A stretch of 64,000 nt of DNA, taken from the NCBI GenBank assembly GCA_009773155.1, contig WOVA01000003.1:85318-149317 (forward strand), read 5' to 3'. Position numbers and translations under genes: made by a program. Below, one piece after another: positions 35,199-42,797 of the stretch; within the stretch, counting starts at the first letter, position 1; each line of letters begins with the position of its first letter. The DNA is from Elusimicrobiota bacterium (GTDB taxonomy: Bacteria > Elusimicrobiota > Elusimicrobia > Elusimicrobiales > UBA9959). The notes under the pieces were generated by a model that worked only from the letters and a program-made list of their open reading frames with translations, was not told where the DNA came from and searched no databases.

Positions 35199-35885
35199 AT
35201 GGCAGGCACTAAGATACAGGCGCCGGAAGGCGCGGCGGCGGTGCTCGACAAGGGCTTCGTGAAGCTGGTCGATTTTATGGGCGGGGATATGCGCGCGGTC
35301 GAATCGGCGCGCGTCTCGTTCGGTTCGGTCTCCAAGGGCGAGGACCGCGACCGCAAACTGCTCGAGTACCTGCTGGAGCACGGCCATTTCTCCCCCTTCG
35401 AACACTCCGTCTTCCAGCTCCACATCAAGTGCCCCATCTTCGTGGCCAGGCAGTGGTTTCGCCACAGAATTGCCTCTTACAGCGAGATCAGCGCGAGGTA
35501 TACCGAGGTGCACGACGAGTTCTATATCCCCGAGGCTTTCAGGGCGCAGGACACGGTCAACCGCCAGGGCTCCGTGGAGGGCAAGCTCGACCAGAAGAAG
35601 CTCTCGGCGGAATACGCGGCGGCCATAGAAGCTTCCTACGCGGCCTACTCCGCGCTGCTCAAGGCCGGCGTCGCCCGTGAGATGGCCCGCGGCGTGCTGC
35701 CGGTCTCGCAGTACACGCAGTTCTACTGGACCATAAACGCGCGCGCCCTGCTCAATTTCCTCGACCTGCGCCTGGACAAGCACGCCCAGCTGGAGATACG
35801 CCGCTACGCCGAGGCCATAGCTGAAATTTTCCGGGAGAAGATGCCGTGGACCTGGGCGGCGCACCGGAGGCTGAATGACAAGTAG
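35199..35885 (+). CDS. thyX: Flavin-dependent thymidylate synthase ThyX
   Basis: A 228-residue ThyX that makes dTMP from dUMP with FAD and methylenetetrahydrofolate. The signature RHRIASYSEISARY (88-101) matches the ThyX motif RHRxxSxxxxSxR. HFSPFEHSVFQLHIKCPIFVARQWF and the C-terminal QYTQFYWTINARALLNFLDLR support it. GGAGG precedes the ATG. Its 3' end overlaps the next gene by 11 bases. No thyA is seen in the window. Confidence 0.95.
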   Translation: MAGTKIQAPEGAAAVLDKGFVKLVDFMGGDMRAVESARVSFGSVSKGEDRDRKLLEYLLEHGHFSPFEHSVFQLHIKCPIFVARQWFRHRIASYSEISARYTEVHDEFYIPEAFRAQDTVNRQGSVEGKLDQKKLSAEYAAAIEASYAAYSALLKAGVAREMARGVLPVSQYTQFYWTINARALLNFLDLRLDKHAQLEIRRYAEAIAEIFREKMPWTWAAHRRLNDK

Positions 35886-36834
35886 GCCTGCCTTGTTCGC
35901 GGCGGCACTGCTGCTGGCCGGAACAGGGCGGCTATGCCCGCAGTCGGTGCCGGGAGCACTGCGACCGGCCGCCGCCCAGGCCTCCGCCCAGACGGTGGTT
36001 TTCAAGCCGCAGGAAGGAGGGATACGCCGCGGCGACATGGAGCTCTACGCCAAATTCTCCGGTATCGCCACCGCCCAGGACGTCTATGACGTCTACTCCC
36101 CCTTCGACGGGCGGATAGAGGAAGTAATCGGAGAGCTGTTCGACTTCATCACTCCCAAGACCTCGCTCGCCAGAATGGTCTCCAGCGAAATGGCGGCGAT
36201 GATAGACTACACGGGCCAGGACAACAGGGCGCAGATGGAGAAGCGCTGGAAGGGCGTATACAAGATTTACGACGTCAACCCGGACCAGACCGGGATAATC
36301 TCGGCCGTGCACACGGCGCCCAAGAAGACGGTGACCAACGGGGAAAGGCTTTTCTCGGTCGCCAGGAAGATACTGGTCATAGGCAGGAACACCGAGCGCC
36401 TTTACTATCCCCCCCGCGCGGGCATGACCGCCGCCGTCCGCTACGCCAGGGACCCCGCCGTCAGGCTGACGGCCAGGGTCACCGGCGTCGTCCCGCTGAC
36501 CGAAGAACCGGGATTTTATCGCCTGTGGCTGGAGACCGACCAGATAAAGGAGAAGATCCGCATCGGCCACCAGTTCGACGGCGACATCCTGCTGGGCAAG
36601 GCCTCCGGGGTCGAGATAGCCCCGAGGCAGGCTATCGTGGAAAAGAACGGCCGGAAATACCTGATGACGGAAATAGAGACCGGTCTGATGAATTTCGAAG
36701 AGGCGGAGATAACCCGCCGAGGCGACGTGATATTGCTGCCGGAGCTCCCCGCAGGGGACACCAGGCCGCGTGGTGTCCCCGCCAAGGACAAAGTACAGGA
36801 GAGAACGGATGGAAAAAGCAAAAAAAAGCCCTAA
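35875..36834 (+). CDS. Exported adaptor-like protein with two repeat-derived segments
   Basis: A 319-residue protein with an N-terminal signal sequence (MTSRPALFAAALLLAG). Segments such as VYSPFDGRIEEVIGELFDFITPKTSLARMVSSEM and LTARVTGVVPLTEEPGFYRLWLE resemble HlyD/RND membrane-fusion proteins, but the match is weak. Right after the hydrophobic core is GTGRLCPQSVPGALRP, from the 51-bp repeat family. Near the C-terminus is GDTRPRGVP, from the 27-bp palindrome. It overlaps thyX and the HemQ-like gene. Function not known. Confidence 0.55.
   Translation: MTSRPALFAAALLLAGTGRLCPQSVPGALRPAAAQASAQTVVFKPQEGGIRRGDMELYAKFSGIATAQDVYDVYSPFDGRIEEVIGELFDFITPKTSLARMVSSEMAAMIDYTGQDNRAQMEKRWKGVYKIYDVNPDQTGIISAVHTAPKKTVTNGERLFSVARKILVIGRNTERLYYPPRAGMTAAVRYARDPAVRLTARVTGVVPLTEEPGFYRLWLETDQIKEKIRIGHQFDGDILLGKASGVEIAPRQAIVEKNGRKYLMTEIETGLMNFEEAEITRRGDVILLPELPAGDTRPRGVPAKDKVQERTDGKSKKKP
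35916..35970. repeat. 51-bp-family repeat inside a signal-peptide coding region
   Basis: This stretch matches the uvrC tandem repeat at roughly 80% by eye (shared blocks CAGGGCGGC, TCGGTGCCG and CTGCG). It encodes RLCPQSVPGALRP, in the same frame as RHSPQSVPQALRA in uvrC. Confidence 0.75.
36754..36780. repeat. 27-bp in-frame palindrome
   Basis: Copy with arms GGGGACACCAGGC and GCGTGGTGTCCCC, one mismatched pair near the centre. It encodes GDTRPRGVP near the C-terminus of the adaptor-like protein. Confidence 0.9.
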
Positions 36835-37504
36835 CCTCGCCTATTCCAGTTTCATGTTCCTGAAGCTGGACCCGGCCTTCAGGCGCCTGATCTCCAACGA
36901 GAAGATCGCCGCCAAGCAGGAGTTCGAGAACCTGGTGGCCTCCTGCCAGGAGAAGATCTTCCTGCGCACCTACCTGGTCTCCGGCCTGCGCGCCGACTGC
37001 GACGTCCTCTTCTGGCGCATGTCCCAGGACCTCGATTTCCTGCAGGAGCTCTGCGCCAGGACGTTCTCCGCCGGCATAGGCCGCTACCTCACGCCGACGC
37101 ACTCTTTCCTGGGCATACACTCCCTCCCCGAGGGCCAGCGCAAGGACCTGGATTTCGGCTTCCTGCCCAGGGACCTTTTCGGCCGGCACAAGTACATGCT
37201 GCTGCACCCGGTCATCAAGACCCACTCCTGGTACGACCTCTCGGAAGACGAGAGGACCTCGCTGCAGAACGAACGGCTCCGCGTGCTGGCAAAGCACTCC
37301 GACATACAGGAGAACATGTTCATGTCGTACGGCCTCGACGAGCAGGAGATGGTGGTGGTACGCGAGGCCCGCTCGCTCTCCGACCTGGCCGCGGCCACCA
37401 AGGAACTGCGCGAGCAGCGCATCAAGCGCTATACCTCGCTGGACAGACCGGTATTCTTCTGCGTGGGCAGGGACCTGCGCGACATACTCGACGCTATAAA
37501 CTGA
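36809..37504 (+). CDS. Chlorite dismutase-family protein (HemQ-like)
   Basis: A 231-residue protein of the chlorite dismutase/HemQ fold. AYSSFMFLKLDPAFRRL, RTYLVSGLRADCDVLFWRMSQDLDFLQEL and LHPVIKTHSWYDLSEDER, then VVVREARSLSDLAAATKELRE, are recognisable. HemQ enzymes finish heme synthesis by the coproporphyrin route; the specific activity here is inferred. The ATG at 36809 has AGGAGAG before it, and the gene overlaps the preceding one by 26 bases. An upstream in-frame start at 36770 would read out of the palindrome and is less likely. Confidence 0.78.
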   Translation: MEKAKKSPNLAYSSFMFLKLDPAFRRLISNEKIAAKQEFENLVASCQEKIFLRTYLVSGLRADCDVLFWRMSQDLDFLQELCARTFSAGIGRYLTPTHSFLGIHSLPEGQRKDLDFGFLPRDLFGRHKYMLLHPVIKTHSWYDLSEDERTSLQNERLRVLAKHSDIQENMFMSYGLDEQEMVVVREARSLSDLAAATKELREQRIKRYTSLDRPVFFCVGRDLRDILDAIN

Positions 37505-37551
37505 AGCGCCCGGGGGGACGCCGGGGGACTCGGCTGAAACAAGGAGCTGAT

Positions 37552-38760
37552 ATGAGAACACTGGGGATAATCATGGCGGGGGGAAAGGGAGAGCGGCTGT
37601 ACCCGCTCACCAAGGAGCGGTCCAAGCCGGCCGTGCCTTTCGGCGGCAAATACCGCATAATCGACTTCGTGCTGTCCAACTTCATCAATTCCGGCATCTA
37701 CTCCAATTACGTGCTGGTGCAGTACCTCTCGCAGTCTCTGATAGAGTACCTGCGCAACACCTGGAACACGGGCGGCATGACCAAGGACCACTTCATCACG
37801 GTCGTCCCCCCGCAGATGCGCCTCGGCGAGGTCTGGTACCGCGGCACGGCCGACGCCGTCAAGCAGAACATGAACCTGGTCAACGACTACAAGCCCGACC
37901 TCGTGGCCGTGTTCGGCGCGGACCACATCTACCGCATGGACATACGCAAGATGATAGACTTCCACGTCAAGAGCAACGCGGATGTGACCATCTCGGCCAT
38001 CACGGTCCCCCTGAAACAGGCCTCCCGCTTCGGCACTCTGCTGGTGGACGCCAAGAACCGGGTGACCGGCTTCGAGGAGAAGCCCAAGAACCCCAAGCAC
38101 GTCCCGGGCGACCCCAACCACGCCTTCGCCTCGATGGGCAACTACATCTTCAGCTACGACGCGCTGGTGAAGATCCTGCACGAGGAATCCGGCGACAGCA
38201 AGGGCCTGGACTTCGGCAAGACGATACTGCCCAACATCCACAAGCGCTACCGCGTCTTCGCCTACAATTTCGCCTCCCAGTCCCTGGCGGGCGTGAAGGC
38301 CTACGAGGAGAAGAACTACTGGCGCGACGTGGGGACCATCGACGCCTTCTGGCAGTCGCACATGGACCTGCTCGGAGCCAGGCCGAAGCTGGACCTCAAC
38401 AATCCCCAGTGGGCGATACAGGACGCGCGCAAGAACGCCGCGCCGGCCAAGATAATCGAATCCAACCTGCAGGACTGCATGATCTCCGACGGCTGCGTCA
38501 TCAACCAGTCCTCGCTCAAGCGCTGCATCCTCTCCAACCACGTGAAGATACACGAGAAATGCCACCTTGAGGACTGCATCATCATGGACGGCTGCGAGAT
38601 CAAGGCCGGCTCGCGCCTGCGCAAGGTCATCATGGACCGCTTCAATACCATCGAACCCAAAAGCGTCATCGGCTACGACGCGGAGAAGGACGCGCAGCGC
38701 CACTACATCGACCCCGACGGCATAGTCGTCATACCGCGCGGCATCTCCAAGTGGGACTGA
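37552..38760 (+). CDS. glgC: Glucose-1-phosphate adenylyltransferase
   Basis: A 402-residue ADP-glucose pyrophosphorylase, the first step of bacterial glycogen synthesis. IIMAGGKGERLYPLTKERSKPAVPFGGKYRIIDFVLSN is the nucleotide-binding start. VFGADHIYRMD and FEEKPKNPKHVPG mark the active site. The C-terminal left-handed beta-helix has the DGCVINQSSLKRCILSNHVKI repeats. It is followed after 13 bases by a GH57-type gene, which suits alpha-glucan metabolism. Confidence 0.95.
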   Translation: MRTLGIIMAGGKGERLYPLTKERSKPAVPFGGKYRIIDFVLSNFINSGIYSNYVLVQYLSQSLIEYLRNTWNTGGMTKDHFITVVPPQMRLGEVWYRGTADAVKQNMNLVNDYKPDLVAVFGADHIYRMDIRKMIDFHVKSNADVTISAITVPLKQASRFGTLLVDAKNRVTGFEEKPKNPKHVPGDPNHAFASMGNYIFSYDALVKILHEESGDSKGLDFGKTILPNIHKRYRVFAYNFASQSLAGVKAYEEKNYWRDVGTIDAFWQSHMDLLGARPKLDLNNPQWAIQDARKNAAPAKIIESNLQDCMISDGCVINQSSLKRCILSNHVKIHEKCHLEDCIIMDGCEIKAGSRLRKVIMDRFNTIEPKSVIGYDAEKDAQRHYIDPDGIVVIPRGISKWD

Positions 38761-38773
38761 GCCTCGCGCAGCG

Positions 38774-41071
38774 ATGAAGAGCAAGTTCTTCTGTCTTCAC
38801 GCCCACTTCCGGGGCCAGGCGGTCGAAAACCCCTGGACGGGCAACTGGGAGCGCGACCCTTCGGCCCGTCCCTGGCACGACCTGAACCACCGGTCGGCCG
38901 CCGCGCTCTTCCTCCCCTGCGTCAGCGGGGGATACCATGCCGCATGGTGTCCCCGTACCGGGCGCCGGGACCGCGCCGCCCTGGCGGAGAGCTTCATTGA
39001 CTGCTACGAGCGCGTCAGCTTCGACATCTCCCCCCGCCTGCTGGACTGGCTCGACGCCTTCTTCCCCGAGCTGCCTTCCGCTTTCGCCGAGGCCGACCGG
39101 CGCTCCGCCAGGAACTTCGGCGAAGGCTCCGCTCTGGCCCACCCCTGGCCCCACGCGATACTGCCGCTGCTCTCGGCCCGCGACAAGCGCGCGGCCATAC
39201 GGTGGGGCCTGGACTATTTCGAGCACAAGTTCAAGCGGAAGGCCTCCGGCATGTGGCTGCCGGAGACCGCCGCCGACGGCGATACGCTCGCCGCGCTCTG
39301 CGCGGCCGGCGTCTCCTTCACCGTCCTGGCGCCGGCCCAGGCCCACGCCTTCCGCAAAGAGAGCATTGGCAAATGGGAACCCGCCAACGCGCACAGCCTG
39401 GACGTTTCAGTTCCTTACGAGTGGCGCGCGCCGGAAGGCGGCTCTCTGTCCGTATTCTTCTCAAGCCCCCGCCTGGCCGGCCTGCTGCACGACGGCATGG
39501 GAGCGCCCGGGGAATTCGCGGCGGCCGTTGACGCCGCCCTGCCGGCCGGCAAAGGTTCCGCCCTGGCGGCCTGCGCTTTCGACTGGGAACGCCACTGCCG
39601 GCGCCATCCGGACGCCGGCGCCCGCTTAGCCGGGTTCCTGTCCTCCGTGCACAAGAGCGGCCGCTGGGCCCTCACAAACTTCGCCTCTTTCCTCAGGGAC
39701 AACCTCCCCTCCTACGAGGTCTCGGTAGTATCCCCCTCCGCCTCCTCCTGCCCGCACGGCGTGGAGAGATGGGCCGGTGAATGTTCCTGCCGCGCCGGCT
39801 CGGACCCGCGGCGGCCGGTGAAATGGCGGTCCGCCCTGCGCGCCGCCGCCTCCCTGCTGGAGGAACGCGTCACCGGGATATATGACCGTGAGGCCGCCGC
39901 GCTGTTCACGGACCCGGCCGGGGCCTTCGAGGCGGCCGGGCGCGCCCTGGCCTGCCCCGACCCGCACGAAGCCCGCAGGTTCCTTTCCGCCGCCTTCGGC
40001 AGGCAGCCGCGGCCCTCCGAGGCCAGGACCGCCATGAAATTACTTCACATGCAGCGCAGCCGCCTGCTTTCGCTCGACAGCGACGCCTGGTTCTTCGACG
40101 ATATGAACGGTCCCGCGGCCCGCGGCGCGCGCCTCTGGGCCGCCGCGGCCTGCGACGCCGCCGCCGGCTTCGGGGACAACCCGGCGGACGCTTTCGCGGC
40201 CGCGCTGGAAGCCGGGGAGAAAGGCGCGGGCGGGGATTTCCTGGCCGCGGCCGCCGATTTCAGGTTCGGCCCGGCGCAGGCGGCCTGCGAAAAAGCTATT
40301 TTTCTCGCCGCGGGGCTGCCACAGCCCCCCCGACCTGGCAGGTTCCATATACTGGTCAATTACGAGGACCGGTTCGAAAAGGACGGCACCCGTTTCTACG
40401 CCGCCTGCCTCAGGGTGGAGAACCGGGACACGCTGGCGAACGGGGAGTTCGCGACGCTGGCCGTGATACCCGCCGGTGACGGCGCCTTCTGCCTTGCCGC
40501 GCCGGCGTCGGACCCGGCCTCCGCCGCCTCCCTGTTGTCAGGCCTGCCGGGCGCCGGCTCGGCCCGGGAGGTACTGGAACTGGCCGGAAAAAGATTTCCC
40601 GTGCGGCTCCCGGCCCGCGATCTGCCCGGCGACGCGGGCTGGCTGGCGGCCGCCGCCGGGCTGGCCGGCGGAGAGCCCTCCGCCGACGAGCGGGGCTGGC
40701 TGACGGAACTCCGGCGCCTGGCCCCGGCCAGGCTGCAGGACCCGTCGCTGCCGGCTCTGCTGGCCCGTCTTTCGGAGAGCGCGGGAGCACCGCCTCCCGC
40801 GGCGCACGAAGCCTGCAGGCAGGCCGTGGCGCACCTGCGCCTCCTGCTGCAGCGCAGCGACCCGGCCGCGGCCTTCGCCTCCGCCTGGCTGGAACTTTTT
40901 TCGAAGCCTCCGTTCACGGCCCACGCCCCGGAACTGCGCATGGTCCTCTCGGAACGGCTGGAGGAGAAAGGCCGGACGGAAGAGACCCGGGCTTTCCGCG
41001 AGGCTTTCGCGGCGCTCCTGACGGCGGCGGGCATGAGGAACGAGTATGACCTCAAAAAAACTCAGGCTTAA
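38774..41071 (+). CDS. GH57-family protein with DUF3536-like C-terminus
   Basis: A 765-residue protein. The N-terminal domain has the GH57 motif LHAHFRGQ with H9 and H11, then VSFDISPRLLDWL and the nucleophile segment MWLPETAADG with E164. The C-terminal 500 residues resemble DUF3536. GH57 enzymes act on alpha-glucans, which agrees with glgC upstream. The peptide GGYHAAWCP (52-60) comes from the 27-bp palindrome read in another frame. It overlaps phoH by 26 bases. Confidence 0.82.
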   Translation: MKSKFFCLHAHFRGQAVENPWTGNWERDPSARPWHDLNHRSAAALFLPCVSGGYHAAWCPRTGRRDRAALAESFIDCYERVSFDISPRLLDWLDAFFPELPSAFAEADRRSARNFGEGSALAHPWPHAILPLLSARDKRAAIRWGLDYFEHKFKRKASGMWLPETAADGDTLAALCAAGVSFTVLAPAQAHAFRKESIGKWEPANAHSLDVSVPYEWRAPEGGSLSVFFSSPRLAGLLHDGMGAPGEFAAAVDAALPAGKGSALAACAFDWERHCRRHPDAGARLAGFLSSVHKSGRWALTNFASFLRDNLPSYEVSVVSPSASSCPHGVERWAGECSCRAGSDPRRPVKWRSALRAAASLLEERVTGIYDREAAALFTDPAGAFEAAGRALACPDPHEARRFLSAAFGRQPRPSEARTAMKLLHMQRSRLLSLDSDAWFFDDMNGPAARGARLWAAAACDAAAGFGDNPADAFAAALEAGEKGAGGDFLAAAADFRFGPAQAACEKAIFLAAGLPQPPRPGRFHILVNYEDRFEKDGTRFYAACLRVENRDTLANGEFATLAVIPAGDGAFCLAAPASDPASAASLLSGLPGAGSAREVLELAGKRFPVRLPARDLPGDAGWLAAAAGLAGGEPSADERGWLTELRRLAPARLQDPSLPALLARLSESAGAPPPAAHEACRQAVAHLRLLLQRSDPAAAFASAWLELFSKPPFTAHAPELRMVLSERLEEKGRTEETRAFREAFAALLTAAGMRNEYDLKKTQA
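38928..38954. repeat. 27-bp in-frame palindrome in GH57 gene
   Basis: Arms GGGGATACCATGC and GCATGGTGTCCCC around central C, one T-G mismatch. The host reads it as GYHAAWCP, a frame not used by the other copies. Confidence 0.93.
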
Positions 41072-41996
41072 GAACCTCGACGAGATAATGGACCTCCTGG
41101 GCCCGGCCGACGAAAGCCTGCACCGGCTGGAGAAGGAGCTAAAAGTCAGGATCTTCGTCCATCATCATCCCGAAAGCGAAAGCGCCACTCTCACCATAAA
41201 AGGCTCCACCTCGGCGGCGGACAAAGCTCTGGCCAGGCTGAAGGCCGTCCTGGAGGACTCCGCCGCGGCGCGCATCGCGCCCAAGGACCTCAAGGTCCCC
41301 TCCGAGAAGCGCCCGCCGGGCGGCGCCGTCTTCATGGGCCCCGACGGAGAGGCTATTTATCCGCGCGGGGCGAACCAGGCCGCCTATGTGCGCGCGATGG
41401 AGGAGAGCGACCTGGTGGTGGCCACCGGCCCCGCCGGCACGGGCAAGACCTACCTGGCCGCGGCCTGCGCGCTGCGCATGCTGCGCTCGGGCAAGGTCCA
41501 CCGCATCATACTCACCCGCCCCATCGTGGAGGCCGGCGAGAAACTGGGCTTCCTGCCCGGCGACGTATCGGAGAAGGTACACCCTTACCTTAAGCCGCTT
41601 TACGACGCTTTCCACTCGCTGCTGGGCCCGGAGAAGTTCCGGTACCTGCGGCATGACGAGGTCATCGAGACCGTGCCGCTGGCCTATATGCGCGGCCGCA
41701 CGCTGGAGAAAGCCTTCATCATCCTCGACGAGGCGCAGAACACCCTGCCCGAGCAGATGAAGATGTTCCTGACCAGAATGGGCACGGCCTCCAAAATAAC
41801 GATCACCGGCGACATCACCCAGATAGACCTCAAAGAAAAAGACCGCTCTGGCCTGGTACTGGCGCGCGAGATACTCAGGGACGTGAGCGGCGCGCGCTTC
41901 GTGGACTTCGACGCGGGCGACGTGGCGCGCCACCCGCTGGTGAAGTCCATACTGGCGGCCTACGAGAAATGGGAGAAGGAGCACCCCTCCGCGTGA
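41046..41996 (+). CDS. PhoH-family ATPase
   Basis: A 316-residue PhoH-like protein. The N-terminal region is KH-like (EKELKVRIFVHHHPESESATLTIKG). The ATPase core has ATGPAGTGKTYLAAACALRML and FIILDEAQNTLPEQMKMFLTRMG. It is probably involved in RNA metabolism; in many bacteria it is encoded next to ybeY, as here, where the TGA overlaps the ybeY GTG. Confidence 0.93.
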   Translation: MTSKKLRLKNLDEIMDLLGPADESLHRLEKELKVRIFVHHHPESESATLTIKGSTSAADKALARLKAVLEDSAAARIAPKDLKVPSEKRPPGGAVFMGPDGEAIYPRGANQAAYVRAMEESDLVVATGPAGTGKTYLAAACALRMLRSGKVHRIILTRPIVEAGEKLGFLPGDVSEKVHPYLKPLYDAFHSLLGPEKFRYLRHDEVIETVPLAYMRGRTLEKAFIILDEAQNTLPEQMKMFLTRMGTASKITITGDITQIDLKEKDRSGLVLAREILRDVSGARFVDFDAGDVARHPLVKSILAAYEKWEKEHPSA

Positions 41997-42499
41997 AGTT
42001 CTCTGTCAACGTCGTCTTCAAGGCCGATCCCGGCCCGGCGCCAAAACGCAAGTCGGCCCTGCTGGCCCGCGCGGTCAGGAAGGCCCTGCCGCGGGCCCGC
42101 GGCGAGGTGAACCTGGTCTTCGTCGGAGGGCCGGAGATAATACGCCTGAACAAGTCCTTCCTCGGCAAGTCTCACCGCACCGACGTTATCGCCTTCAATT
42201 ATCAAGCTTGCCCCGATCCTGCCTCCGATAAGCCGCATAGCGGCTTTCTCCGGCCTTGCGGACCGCACGCGGCCTCCACCGGAGGCCGCTCCAAGGGGTG
42301 GTCCTCACCTTTCGGCGATATTTTCGTCTGCCTGCCGCAGGCCCGGCGGCAGGCGCGAGAGCTCGGCCACCCGCTGGACCGCGAACTGCTCCTGCTGGCG
42401 CTGCACGGCGCCCTGCATCTGGCCGGCATGGACGACGATACCGCGGCCCGGCGCGCCGCCATGCACCGCAAAGCCGAAAAGCTCGCCGACGGGCTGTGA
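41993..42499 (+). CDS. ybeY: Endoribonuclease YbeY with insertion and altered metal site
   Basis: A 168-residue YbeY, needed for rRNA maturation in other bacteria. LNKSFLGKSHRTDVIAF and GDIFVCLPQARRQARELGHP are conserved. Between FNY (68-70) and PFGDI lies a 35-residue insert (71-105) from a palindrome-rich element, where other YbeYs have a short loop. The metal motif H-x3-H-x5-H reads H138, H142, then Asp148 instead of the third His. The GTG overlaps the phoH stop; an upstream in-frame ATG at 41969 is possible. Activity may be reduced or metal preference changed. Confidence 0.85.
   Translation: MKFSVNVVFKADPGPAPKRKSALLARAVRKALPRARGEVNLVFVGGPEIIRLNKSFLGKSHRTDVIAFNYQACPDPASDKPHSGFLRPCGPHAASTGGRSKGWSSPFGDIFVCLPQARRQARELGHPLDRELLLLALHGALHLAGMDDDTAARRAAMHRKAEKLADGL
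42203..42307. repeat. 105-bp palindrome-rich insertion in ybeY
   Basis: The insert is exactly 35 codons. It contains AAGCCGC-ATA-GCGGCTT (42230-42246) and GCGGCCTCC-ACC-GGAGGCCGC (42269-42289). It has no stop in the host frame. The x-GC-ATA-GC-x core resembles the hairpin at 63934-63950. Confidence 0.72.
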
Positions 42500-42539
42500 C
42501 GCCCTCTCACGCTCCCCTTATTTTGTAAAATAAACGGAT

Positions 42540-42797
42540 ATGCGGACCCTCTCGCTCGTCCTAGCGGTCTTTTTTTGCGCGCCCGCCCATGCCCAGATGC
42601 GCAAAAACTCCCACTGCGAGGACGCCGCGAAACTTCAGCCGCCGGGCAGGCCGCCGGCCAGGGCGAAGAAGTTCGACAAGATAATACCCATACCCGAAGG
42701 GGCCGATTCCGACAGGTACAGGATAGAGCCGCAGCCCGACGGGCTGCTGATAATTTTCGACCGCGCGAAGCAAGGCACGACGGAGGCTTCAGAGTGA
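42540..42797 (+). CDS. Small exported protein, unknown
   Basis: An 85-residue protein with a signal peptide ([18 protein letters not shown]). The mature part is Pro/Lys-rich, then [31 protein letters not shown]. It overlaps leuS by GTGA, so is likely cotranslated with it. No family recognised. Confidence 0.55.
   Translation: MRTLSLVLAVFFCAPAHAQMRKNSHCEDAAKLQPPGRPPARAKKFDKIIPIPEGADSDRYRIEPQPDGLLIIFDRAKQGTTEASE

Noticed and set aside
36770..36808. Earlier start for the HemQ-like gene at 36770
   Set aside because: It would begin inside the 27-bp palindrome and add an unconserved basic stretch; the ATG at 36809 has a good ribosome binding site.
38928..38954. The 27-bp palindrome as transcription terminators
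   Set aside because: All copies are internal to genes on both strands and have no T-tract.
42575..42793. Possible N-terminal extension of leuS
   Set aside because: The extra residues overlap the small exported-protein gene in another frame, are Arg-rich and unlike LeuRS. The GTG at 42794 fits the family start.
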